64,000 nucleotides of DNA from Marthasterias glacialis. Taxonomy: Eukaryota > Echinodermata > Asteroidea > Forcipulatida > Asteriidae. Below, one piece after another: positions 10,070-19,559 of the stretch (positions within the stretch are counted from its first letter, which is position 1; each line of letters starts with the position of its first letter). The position numbers and the translations under genes were made by a program. Below the pieces are notes generated by a model. The model was not told the DNA's origin. It did no database searches and saw only the letters and a list, made by a program, of their open reading frames with translations. The DNA is taken from assembly GCA_911728455.2 (NCBI GenBank), contig OU452240.1, positions 3,906,001 through 3,970,000 of the forward strand. Reading direction: 5' to 3'.

Positions 10070-13000
10070 GTAAGTCCAAGATTAGATCGTACATTATGCA
10101 GTTGTTGCACGCCTTGATAGGGTCTATTCGTGTTGTGTACGCCCAAGAGGGAAAATTGCAACTGAGACAAAACCGAGGGTGCCATTTGCCCTCGAGGGTG
10201 TGCAAAACACATTGACCCCATCACACAGCCAGCAACAATTTTTTGTATGATGGTAAAAGATTGGAGGAGGGGGAAACAAACATTATAAAGCGAAGTAAAT
10301 TATACGTGTATTACTGTGTTAATTTATTGTTGAATATGCATTTCGTTGTTTATTTGAACACATTCAAACACTTCAACAGGAAAATACCTACAACCTCATA
10401 CCCTGGGCTGTTTCTATTGGCAACGACCAGCGATGGGCACGATCTAGGTAATCGACCCCGTGGGGTACGTCACTCATGTTCCCCTTCGTAGCGTTCTGTA
10501 ATGAGCCTTTGTAACACATCATTTGGTTGGTTCTCGACCAATAAAAGTTCAGAATCTATTACCGCGGTAAAACGAGTACCTCTGAGAAGCTTTGGTAAGG
10601 GATAAGTCAGGGATTAATTTTTCCAGTACTTATTTCTTTGCCTACCACAACCCTCCTATGGTCAGCATGTTTCTCAAGAAAACCAGCCCATACCTCATAG
10701 TTTCACAACAGTGGCATTTTGAGGCAGACACACGTGGCGAATTAGAGCCATTGCCCAAGGTGCTTTAATGAGACTTTCTAAACTGAAGAAGCCACAGGTT
10801 TTGCTCAAGTGCCATGTACATGTAGATAGGGCTACTTTTGTTGGAGACGAGGTTTTCACATTCACATGTAACATGGTATTTTGGCTGGTAAGCATAATGT
10901 TGTTGTGCTTAGCTACTTTGCTCACACAGCTGCTTAAGCAGACAAACAGTGCTTAACTGTGCTGGGTTACCCCCTTAGCGCTATTTTAATAAGCAGTTGT
11001 CTGCTCCCCAGGGAGTTGAGAAAGTTTGTGGGATGGTTAAAGAATGCCTGATGAACAGGGACAATGTTGTAAAGCGCCTTGATCCAGCTTACCAGGATAA
11101 TGTGCGCTATACAAAGAACCCATTAATACAATCTTTCCAATTTCAGTGTTTGGCTCCACGGCTGTTGTGTTGTTTCTCTTAAGTTCAATATTGATTCTGT
11201 CTCTTCCCAACAGATCTCTGGCTGCGCCATTCTGGCCCTTGGCATTGTCCTGCACGTTCGTGAAGGGGGCTTCGCAACATTACTCCCCACCCTCCCTTTC
11301 CTGAATGCTGCCAACCTCTGCATAGCAGCCGGGATCATCGTCATGTTCGTCGCCTTCTTGGGATGCTGCGGAGCTATCAAAGAGAACGCCTGCATGCTGC
11401 TCCTGGTAGGAACTCAAACTTCACATTACCCAGCTAGGCCTTATATTTCAAAGAGGCAACTGCCTCTATATGTTTTCCCCAGGCCCCATTTTTATAGAGT
11501 GCAGCAGCTCATTGTTAATGTGGTTGGTAAAGAGTTCCGGACTGGAATTACATGGAGGCCATGGCTTCTGATATCCAGGTCTTGGCCTTGGTTTCCCAAG
11601 AGTTCCGGACTGGAATTACATGGAGGCCATGGCTTCTGATATCCAGGTCTTTGCCTTGGTTTCCCAAGAGTTCAGGACTGGAATTACATGGAGGCCATGG
11701 CTTCTGTTATCCAGGTCTTGGCCTTGGTTTCCCAAGAGTTCCGGACTGGAATTACATGGAGGCCATGGCTTCTGATATCCAGGTCTTGGCCTTGGTTTCC
11801 CAAGAGTTCAGGACTGGAATTACATGGAGGCCATGGCTTCTGATATCCAGGTCTTGGCCTTGGTTTCCCAAGAGTTCAGGACTGGAATTACATGGAGGCC
11901 ATGGCTTCTGATATCCAGGTCTTGGCCTTGGGTTTCCCAAGAGTTCAGGACTGGAATTACATGGAGGCCATGGCTTTTGTTATCCAGATCTTGGCCTTGA
12001 TCTCCCAAGAGTTCAGGACTGGAATTACTTTGTGGCCATGGCTTCTGTTATCCAGATCTTGGCCTTGGTCTCCCAAGAGTTCAGGACTGGAATTACTTTG
12101 TGGCTATGACTCCTTTGCCCGGGTCTTGGCCTTAGTTGCCCAAGAGTTCAGGCCTTAGAGTTGGGCTCATTAGTAACCTCATTCTTAGGTCCGTCTTCTT
12201 TAGCCAGCTGATGTCTGTTCAACAGATATTTTCATGGAAGATGTTCCACCAGTCTATGTAACTCCGTTCCTCCTATCACAAAGTTTGAGCTTTAAACCAG
12301 GCTTTGTGCCTGTTTCTGCTTTTCTACCTATACACTTTCGCTATGCCGACATGTAGAAAAAAGAGCCATTCTAATAGCTTTTTTCCCACCTTCTGCATCT
12401 CTTTGGAACTCCCTGCCCGGTGCATGTTTTCCTCTGTCCTACAATCTGGCCTGTTTAGAGAAGTACCAATTCCTACCTTCAGTGTTCGAAGTGTTTTCAT
12501 CTTATTTTTTTATTCTTTGTAGCCCCTTACCAAGAATGGCTCTTGGCCTTGTTTTAGGCAAACTTGCATAGATAAAAAGACGACAGTTTACCTGGTATTA
12601 TTGCCAGTCAGTTGGCTTTGTAAGTTGGTTAACCCAAATATTGTCCTCGGTTGTTCCTTCCTCCAATAGTTCTTCTTCTTCCTGCTGCTGATTTTCCTTC
12701 TGGAGATAGTTGCTGGAATCGTTGGATTCATCTACAAGGAAAAGGTGGAGCCAGCAGTGACCAACGATCTGATCAAAGGTCTGGAAATGTATGGAGATGA
12801 AAATGAGAAAGGACTCACAAGAGCTTGGGATCGTCTGCAGACCGAGGTACGGTTGCTATTAACCAGTTGCCACCGGGAATCCTTTTGTTGTTTGTCCCAT
12901 CCCCCTGGCGGGATTCTTTATGGCGGAATCGCCAGAATATTTTTTCTTTGAGGGCGATTTTTGGGGCAATAAAATAAACATTATTAAATGCAGCATGACT

Positions 13001-16000
13001 AGAAAGATCATCCAAAAGTAGAATATAAACATCCACTGCAATACTCCCTTCATTTGACCGGTTTCATGGTTATTTGAAGAAAAAAAGGGTCACGTGACAT
13101 GCATGTGACGTACCTGCTTCAGAAATTTCAAACCGATAACCCACCTGATCATTCGGCTAGTTACTTTTTCCTTCCACTTAAACATCTTATTACTCAACCA
13201 AAATTGTGTACAGGTGACCTCAATCAGCAAAAATCCCCTCCTCCTCCAGGCCTCAATCTTGGGGCAAGCATTTGCTGGCCAAATCAGAGAAATTGTACAA
13301 GGGCATGCTGGCCAAGTTGGTAGTGACAGTGCAATATTTCTGAAGGGCATGCTGGCCAACTCGACAGGGCATGAGGCCAACGGCCTCGGTGGCCTCGGTT
13401 AAGATCAAGGCCTGCTCCTCTGTCACTTCACACCAACATGTCAATCCTACTGAATCCTTCATCTCGGCAATGAGGGTATATAGAAGGACTTGCGTTAATG
13501 CACTAGAAACGGGTCAACACCACAGAGCGCCACCTAGAGTTTGCAGAAATCACAATGTGTGTATATATTTTACACAAAAAAGCGCCTATGAATGGCCGCA
13601 AAATGCGAGTAAAATCACAACCTTTTTTTATCCTTGTGTGGGTGAAACGAAGCGTTAGACAGCATCAGGCCTTGATCTTAACCGAGGCCACCGAGTTTAT
13701 TGGCCTCATGCCCTGTCGAGTTGGCCAGCATGCCCTTCAAAAAATTGCACTGTCACTACCAACTTGGCCAGCATGCCCTTGTACAGTTTCTCTGATTTGG
13801 CCAGCAAAGGCCTGCCCCCGTTTTTCTTAAGATGGAGGCCTGCAGTGTGTGTATGGTCTGCGCACACTCCAAAGTTGAACGACCGGGCGACCTTCACTCC
13901 GTTGGTCCGAAATTACATAAAGGCATCACAGGACGACCTCTGTTTCCAGGCAGGGGAAATGTTTGCATATATTCATGTCATCCGGTTTCAACTGTTAATG
14001 TTAAAACTAATAATTATTATTATTACTATTATTTTTTTAAGATATATATATTTTTTTTCACGATAATAACTGATGCCTTTTTTTTAATTCAGCTGATGTG
14101 CTGTGGTGTTGATGGTCCAACAGACTGGGGTAAAAATTCATCCAAATTCACTGGAAGCGAAACCCCGGATTCCTGCTGTAAAAACTATGAAGATGGATGT
14201 GGTATGAGAGCATCTGAGAAATTCCCAATAGTAAGTACATTATCCAGCCGTCGTAGGGCAAGTTCGATCACGGACCAATGGTTAACATACTGGTTGTTTA
14301 GTGACGTTCGTAGTGCATGCGCACTGAAGTTGAAGTGCGAACGACTCTAGTCATGTCACGTCAGTGCGAAATGTGAAATCAACGTTATCACTTTTCTGGT
14401 AACTGGTCCCCTCTGCACTGTGCTTATGAAACGGCTATTGGTAACCAGCCATGTGACCCACATCAATCTGCTGGTCGCGAATAGTCGACTAGACTAGTTC
14501 AACCATTGTTGACTAGCGTGAGTTCGATCAGAGTTTGTCAAACTATGGTTAACTATGGTCCTTGATCGAGCTTTCTCAGATGTTAAGGAATCCTCAACCC
14601 TTCGTATTGTGAACATTTTTTGCATTCAATCATATTGGGGCCATTTACGCAAACCGGTGAATCCGCATACGCATCAGCAGCACAGCGTTTTGAGAAAAGC
14701 GCTTTTGAAGTTGATCGCATTTTGAAAATGTATTTTCGCCGGTCTTTTTATCTCCAGTGATAAGTTAAATAACATGAACAGACAATTGTTTTTTTAAATA
14801 TTTTTTTACACAGCTGTTAAGCTTGGAACAGATTCGCCACTTCGTGAAAACGCAAAATGCTGTGCATAACGGATTAGCTATTCGATTAGAGTATGATGCG
14901 TTTACACACACAATGGGCACATGCCAGGTACTTGTTCACACACCGTGCCCTGTGTCGTCACTTCCTGAAAAGGCTAAATGCTGGGTTCAACGGATTCGAC
15001 ACACACAGTTCTACATTCGTTTATACAAACAGTGCACAGATTGAAAAAGCAAATCCGTGAAGCACAATGATTCGCTGTTTTTACAATTAGCGTAATTAGT
15101 AAACTAGTGCTGAGGATAGTGTTCCCAGAAGCTCCTTGAAATCTATAACTACAAGTGGTCACCAAAAGGTTGAGATAATAATAATAATAATAATACTTAT
15201 ATCGCGCATTTTCCATACAAAATGATCAAGTGCGCCTTACAATTAAAAAGATGAGATTAACAATCGATTAATTAAAAAGAAAGATTACAAAGAAAAGTAA
15301 ACAGAGGATTAAAACATAGTAGAAAAACAACATTAACCATGCAGTAAACGCAATACAACCGGACCAGCCAGTAATCAAACTTGTGGACAGCCACCCCTCG
15401 ATAAAACAATAAAATTGGTACATACATAATTAATAAACACTCAAACATTAAAAGCTTTCTTAAAAAGGTATGTTTTTAGATGTTTCTTAAAACCATCCAT
15501 TGTTTTCTGCTGCCTGATGGTGAGTGGAAGTTCATTCCAGAGTCGAGGACCAGCAACTGCAAAAGCTCTATCACCGATAGCATTCTTTGAATTAGGAACA
15601 TGCAGGATTGTTTGATCACAACATCTTAGGGAGTACCTTGAGTGTTGACGTGGAACAATAACATCACAAAGATAAACGGGGGAGAGTTTGTGCAATGATT
15701 TAAAAACGAGCAACAACACTTTAAAAATAACATGATAAGAGACTGGCAACAAATGTAAATGAATTAAAATTGGAGTCATGTGGCAAAACTTAGACTTGTT
15801 ACAAATTAGTCTCGCAGCCGCATTTTGCACCCGTTGAAATTTAACGGGTGGTCAAGTCATCGGGGTGCGGGTTCGAATCCCGGTCATGAGACTTGTGTCC
15901 TACAGCAAGATTGCTTCTCTTCACCCAGGGGTATAAATGGGTACCTACTAGGGTAGAGATTGATAGTGTGTTTGAAAAAGCCTTCAGAGCGCAAAGGCAG

Positions 16001-18226
16001 CCCTGGGCTGTATACTTCCCAGGGAGCTGAGAAAGATTACAGGAATATTATTGGCCCCACCAGTGACCAGGGCACTAATGTAAACTGCATTGAGAAATTA
16101 TTGTGAAATGTGCTATATAAGAGCTACGTACATGGTTTTGAAACTGGCGTCCTTGCTAGTTTGAAAAATGCCAGAGCTTTATCGGTGAATATTAAGAAGT
16201 GCCTTTTTTTTAATTTTCATTAGTGAAGTTATTATTATTGTACAAAATTGAGACACAGCGTTTCTGCACTGACATGACGACACTTTCCTTTACACTTCAC
16301 AGGGTTGCAAGAAGCAGCTGATCATGGATCTGGAAGGCCGCATTTATTACATAGCTGCTGGTGGTGTCGCTATTGGAGTGTTTCAGGTAAAGTCAAATCC
16401 TTCATTCCCTATTACTATGGATGCACTCTCCTGCCAAAACTGGCTCTTGCCACAAAATTCCACGGTGCACAAGCCATGGGGTTGCCACATAAAATGCAGC
16501 TGTAACAAACAGAACAAACCCATGCACCCAATGGTAGCCTAGAAGGTATGGTACTTTGTGGCAGTCTGAGGTACCCGTGTATAGGAGGGTTCATGTACCC
16601 AATGCTAGCCTAGAAGGTATGGTACTTTGTGGCAGTCTGAGGTACCTGTGTATAGGAGGGTTCTTGTACCCAATGCTAGCCTAGAAGGTATGGTACTTTG
16701 TGGCAGTCTGAGGTACCTGTGTATAGGAGGGTTCTTGTACCCAATGCTAGCCTAGAAGGTATGGTACTTTGTGGCAGTCTGAGGTACCTGTGTATAGGAG
16801 GGTTCTTGTACCCAATGCTAGCCTAGAAGGTATGGTACTTTGTGGCAGTCTGAGGTACCTGTGTATAGGAGGGTTCTTGTACCCAATGCTAGCCTAGAAG
16901 GTATGGTACTTTGTGGCAGTCTGAGGTACCTGTGTATAGGCAGATAGGAGGGTTCTTGTACCCAATGCTAGCCTAGAAGGTATGGTACTTTGTGGCAGTC
17001 TGAGGTACCTGTGTATAGGCAGATAGGAGGGTTCTTGTACCCAATGCTAGCCTAGAAGGTATGGTACTTTGTGGCAGTCTGAGGTACCCGTGTATAGGAG
17101 GGTTCATGTACCCAATGCTAGCCTAGAAGGTATGGTACTTTGTGGCAGTCTGAGGTACATGTGTATAGGAGGGTTCTTGTACTCAATGCTAGCCTAGAAG
17201 GTATGGTACTTTGTGGCAGTCTGAGGTACCTGTGTATGGGAGGGTTCATGTACTTAATGCTAGCCTAGAAGGTATTGTACTTTGTGGCAGTCTGAGGTAC
17301 CTGTGTATAGGAGGGTTCATGTACTCAATACTAGCCTAGAAGGTATGGTACTTTGTGGCAGTCTGAGGTACCCGTGTATAGGAGGGTTCATGTACACAAT
17401 GCTAGCCTACAAGGTATGGTACTTTGTGGCAGTCTGAGGTACCTGTGTATAGGAGGGTTCATGTACTCAATGCTAGCCTAGAAGGTATGGTACTTTGTAG
17501 CAGTCTGAGGTACCTGTGTATAGGAGGGTTCATGTACCCAATGCTAGCCTAGAAGGTATGGTACTTTGTGGCAGTCTGAGGTACCTCTGTACAGGAGGGT
17601 TCATGCTCCGATTGTCTTTATAGGAGAGAAAAGTTCCTATAGAGTTTCTGCAGGCGTTCAGGTTGGCTCAGTGGTTTCTTTCCCTGCCTTTCACCTCTGT
17701 GGAACCCGGTTCGAATCCGGCTTTGGACCGGAACCTCGTATGTGGATTGGATTTTCAGTCCCTACCCGATTGTGTGGGATTTCTTCAACATCTTCTCTAC
17801 AGTGGTATCTTCAGCAGGACTCACCCTTATAACACTATACATACATTGTCTGGTAAAAACTGCCATGGGCTAGTAGACACCACTTCCCAAATTGCCCTGT
17901 GGGCTACTGAAAACTGTGCATCTTAAATTGTACAGTTTACGAGACCCTTGGGCTACTTTACAAAAAGCTTAAGCGCAAGGCCTGTTCAGGCCTACGGGTT
18001 ACAGTGCAAGGCTTTTTTTAGGGTCCCCTTTGGGGGTTAATACGTGATTTCATGACCAGAAAGATGTAAGAACAATGACATTAAATTTAAAGTGGCTGAC
18101 ATGTAAGCCTGAGGCTAAATTTTTCCGCTTTAATGTTGTTGTTTTTTTCTTCTTGTTCCACAGATCCTGGGCATGATTTTCTCCATGGTGTTGTACACCG
18201 GAATTAAGCGAGGCAGCTACGCATAA
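10004..18226 (+). CDS. Tetraspanin gene 1 (TSPAN4/TSPAN9-like), complete, six coding exons
   Basis: The joined exons (10004-10069, 11214-11405, 12670-12846, 14093-14230, 16303-16386, 18164-18226) give a 239-residue protein, the usual size for the family. Every intron is GT-AG and phase 0. Predicted order: short cytoplasmic N terminus with Cys6 and Cys9 (likely palmitoylated); TM1 about 12-35 with Asn18; small loop 36-54; TM2 about 55-75 ending GCCG; TM3 about 83-108 with buried Glu98; large loop about 109-206; TM4 about 207-230; short tail ending GSYA. The large loop has CCG (148-150), PDSCC (Cys173, 174), Cys181 and Cys193, a six-cysteine pattern, and one NSS glycosylation sequon (Asn160). 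Tetraspanins are plasma or endosomal membrane scaffolds that bind integrins, proteases and other tetraspanins. The TSPAN4/9 assignment rests on motifs such as ATL in loop 1, AIKEN after TM2, GL-x-AW before CCG, and QILG in TM4. The start is the first in-frame ATG after the 5' acceptor. Confidence 0.93.
10995..11130 (+). repeat. SINE family S3, 3' part
   Basis: CCCAGGGAGTTGAGAAAG, then AAAGCGCCTTGATCC and GTGCGCTATACAAAG, matches the second half of the element at 15845-16135. It lies 83 bp before gene 1 coding exon 2. Confidence 0.6.
11214..11405 (+). CDS. Gene 1 coding exon 2 (end of TM1, small loop, TM2)
   Basis: This encodes 64 residues between acceptor CTTCCCAACAG and donor CTG/GTAGGA. 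It contains FATLLPTLPFLNAAN in the small loop and FLGCCGAIKEN at the end of TM2, the most diagnostic tetraspanin motif. Confidence 0.95.
11530..12165. repeat. 68-bp minisatellite in gene 1 intron 2
   Basis: About nine and a half units start at 11531, 11599, 11667, 11735, 11803, 11871, 11940, 12008, 12076 and 12144. The unit contains GAGTTCMGGACTGGAATTAC, GAGGCCATGGCTTCTG and CAGGTCTTGGCCTTGG. Early units are nearly identical; the last three diverge (TTTGTGGC for ATGGAGGC). Open frames in the array follow from a lack of stops and are not coding evidence. Confidence 0.93.
12670..12846 (+). CDS. Gene 1 coding exon 3 (TM3 and start of large loop)
   Basis: This encodes 59 residues. It opens with a Phe/Leu-rich membrane helix carrying one Glu (Glu98), followed by a charged helical segment ending GLTRAWDRLQTE. 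The acceptor is CTCCAATAG; the donor is GAG/GTACGG. Confidence 0.94.
13246..13413. repeat. Left arm of a long inverted repeat, gene 1 intron 3
   Basis: This arm pairs with 13666-13838. Shared blocks, read on opposite strands, include TTGCTGGCCAAATCAGAGAA, GGGCATGCTGGCCAAGTTGG and CTCGACAGGGCATGAGGCCA. Confidence 0.88.
13666..13838. repeat. Right arm of the long inverted repeat, gene 1 intron 3
   Basis: This is the reverse complement of 13246-13413 with a few mismatches and one indel near the outer end. The arms are separated by about 250 bp, so the intron RNA could fold into a long hairpin. Confidence 0.88.
14093..14230 (+). CDS. Gene 1 coding exon 4 (variable part of large loop)
   Basis: This encodes 46 residues with CCGV at its start, the NSS sequon, PDSCC and DGCGM. 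It therefore supplies five of the six loop cysteines. The acceptor is TTTAATTCAG; the donor is ATA/GTAAGT. Confidence 0.94.
14260..14573. mobile_element. Foldback or MITE-like element, gene 1 intron 4
   Basis: The left end AAGTTCGATCACGGACCAAT plus GGTTAAC is mirrored by GTTAACTATGGTCC plus TTGATCGAGCTT on the right, with few mismatches. No coding frame. I could not fix a target duplication. Confidence 0.6.
15177..15842 (-). mobile_element. 3' end of a CR1/L2-type LINE (5' truncated)
   Basis: On the minus strand 15441-15842 reads as the C-terminal end of a non-LTR reverse transcriptase: FQRVQNAAARLI, LLLVFKSLHKLSPVYL and RAFAVAGPRLWNELPLTIR, finishing KTYLFKKAFNV and a stop. A 3' UTR and a TTA-repeat tail (to 15177) follow. 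These motifs are typical of the region after the RT fingers and palm in CR1/L2-like elements. The rest of the element is missing, as is usual for 5'-truncated copies, so it cannot move by itself. Confidence 0.85.
15845..16135 (+). repeat. tRNA-derived SINE (family S3)
   Basis: The head has a B box (GCGGGTTCGAATCCCGG), then ACTTGTGTCCTACAGCAAG. The body ends GAAATGTGCTATATAAGAG. It abuts the truncated LINE. The A box side is weak (GGTGGTCAAGTCA). Confidence 0.75.
16303..16386 (+). CDS. Gene 1 coding exon 5 (last loop cysteine and start of TM4)
   Basis: This encodes 28 residues from GCKKQ to GVFQ. Cys193 is the sixth loop cysteine. The length (84 bp) equals that of the matching exon of gene 2. 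Confidence 0.93.
16520..17607. repeat. 71-bp minisatellite in gene 1 intron 5, about 15 units
   Basis: AGAAGGTATGGTACTTTGTG recurs every 71 bp from 16541 to 17551. Two neighbouring units carry an extra 8 bp (CAGATAGG), giving 79-bp spacing. The unit also has GCAGTCTGAGGTACC and GTATAGGAGGGTTC. It starts about 135 bp after the coding exon 5 donor. Confidence 0.95.
17655..17935 (+). repeat. tRNA-derived SINE (family S4)
   Basis: AGGTTGGCTCAGTGGTTTCT, CCTGCCTTTCACCTCTGTGG and GGTTCGAATCCGG match the element at 31590-31831. GGCTCAGTGG and GTTCGAATCC look like Pol III A and B boxes. Confidence 0.75.
18164..18226 (+). CDS. Gene 1 coding exon 6 (end of TM4, C-terminal tail, stop)
   Basis: This encodes 20 residues and TAA. 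It completes TM4 and gives a short tail ending KRGSYA. The acceptor is TTGTTCCACAG. Confidence 0.93.
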   Translation: MLGMIFSMVLYTGIKRGSYA

Positions 18227-19440
18227 GAAAGTAGCACCTTTACCTTAACACATAATAGCAGGATGGGTCCGAAACCAGACGTGTACCTTGATTTGGTTTT
18301 AAAGCTGATAATGTCATTAATGCTCAGCAGATTTTGTTGGATACCGGGTGAAAATAACAAAAAATGTGCATATCTTTTATCTGGTAACCAGTTAGATAAT
18401 TTGCCTAGCTTGATTGTTCATTGCAGCAAATCCTTGAAATTCTTCATTTTAATAGTTGTCTGTACTTTGGGGAGTCAATCAACGGAAACAAACTTCCATT
18501 TTGCAACTTGTACTTTATGATAGCCTGTCATGAATATAATTCTACATGGCAAATATTCAAGCACCATCTGCGTGTTCGATTGTAAATGGTAACCTCTGTC
18601 TCAAGTTACCATTAATTTGTCTGGTTTCGGACCCTTTCCCATTAGCTATTCATACTTATGCATGACATAATCAAAGTGCATTACTTAATCCTGATCCAAT
18701 GATTTTTGTGAAAGTTCATCAAACGGACTTTCTTTCTCTTAAAATGCAAATCAAGAATTTGTATTGGTTACAATTTGTCATAAATTGTATTGATGTGTGG
18801 GTTTACTTAGAGGTGTTCTCTGATCATGCTTTCACTATTGAACCGATCGGATGCGTCCAATCCTAACCTTTGACCCACGGGCCTCACAGTTTTCAACCTA
18901 AGTTTGGGCGCACCAGCTTCTCTTAATTGGATCCGTATGATAATTTCCAGTGCTAGTTGATGCAGCTAGCTCAGAGCGTGTCAAAGGTTAGAGTTCGGTG
19001 AGGTTAAAGGTTAAAGGGTACTGTTAATATCAAAAAGAGGCATCTGTTGGGGGGGGAAAAACAGTCTGGTTAAGGTTTAAATTGACTTTCTCGTAATTTT
19101 TGTAAGTACAAGGAAAGGGATACCTATTTATTTTTTACTGAAATCTAGTCACAGTACTTATTTTATGCAGACATGTACATGTACATGTACCCACACTTCT
19201 CAGCCTTAATTGTTGGATCATGGATAGATTTGAGTTTGAGATGTGAGTTTGAATATGTAGGTTTTTAGCGTTTGTCCTTTTTAATTTGATCAGGTTAATC
19301 GTGTAGGCCTATGCTTGTATTTATGTGCGCTTTTAAAATAGAAATAATTTTTTTTTTTTTTAACATTATCTTCATCAGGGATGTCATTCAACCAGTACTC
19401 ACTTTGCACCCTTCTTTAATAAAAAAGTCCTCATACAGGG
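18227..19440 (+). other. Probable 3' UTR of tetraspanin gene 1
   Basis: About 1.2 kb of sequence without tandem repeats follows the stop and runs to the AATAAA at 19418. Most other non-coding sequence nearby is repeat-rich, so this cleaner stretch fits a 3' UTR. The true cleavage site is unknown. Confidence 0.4.
19418..19423 (+). promoter_or_regulatory. Candidate polyadenylation signal of gene 1
   Basis: This is the canonical AATAAA hexamer within CTTTAATAAAAAAG. I chose it because it precedes the satellite array and I did not see an earlier canonical hexamer after the stop. Confidence 0.35.
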
Positions 19441-19559
19441 CTGCAATAGGCCTGTGTAATTGCCAAATGTACAGGTCCATAAACAGATCCCTGAGGTACA
19501 ACATTCAATGACAGTATGCAGAGCCATATAAACAGGTCCAAACACATGCCTGAAGCAAG

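Noticed and set aside
11552..12158. Frames with repeated ASDIQVLALVSQEFRTG
   Set aside because: They are translations of the 68-bp minisatellite; frames shift where units vary, and no homology is recognised.
15441..15842. Host gene on the minus strand
   Set aside because: The peptide is the C-terminal end of a LINE reverse transcriptase and lies beside a retroelement tail.
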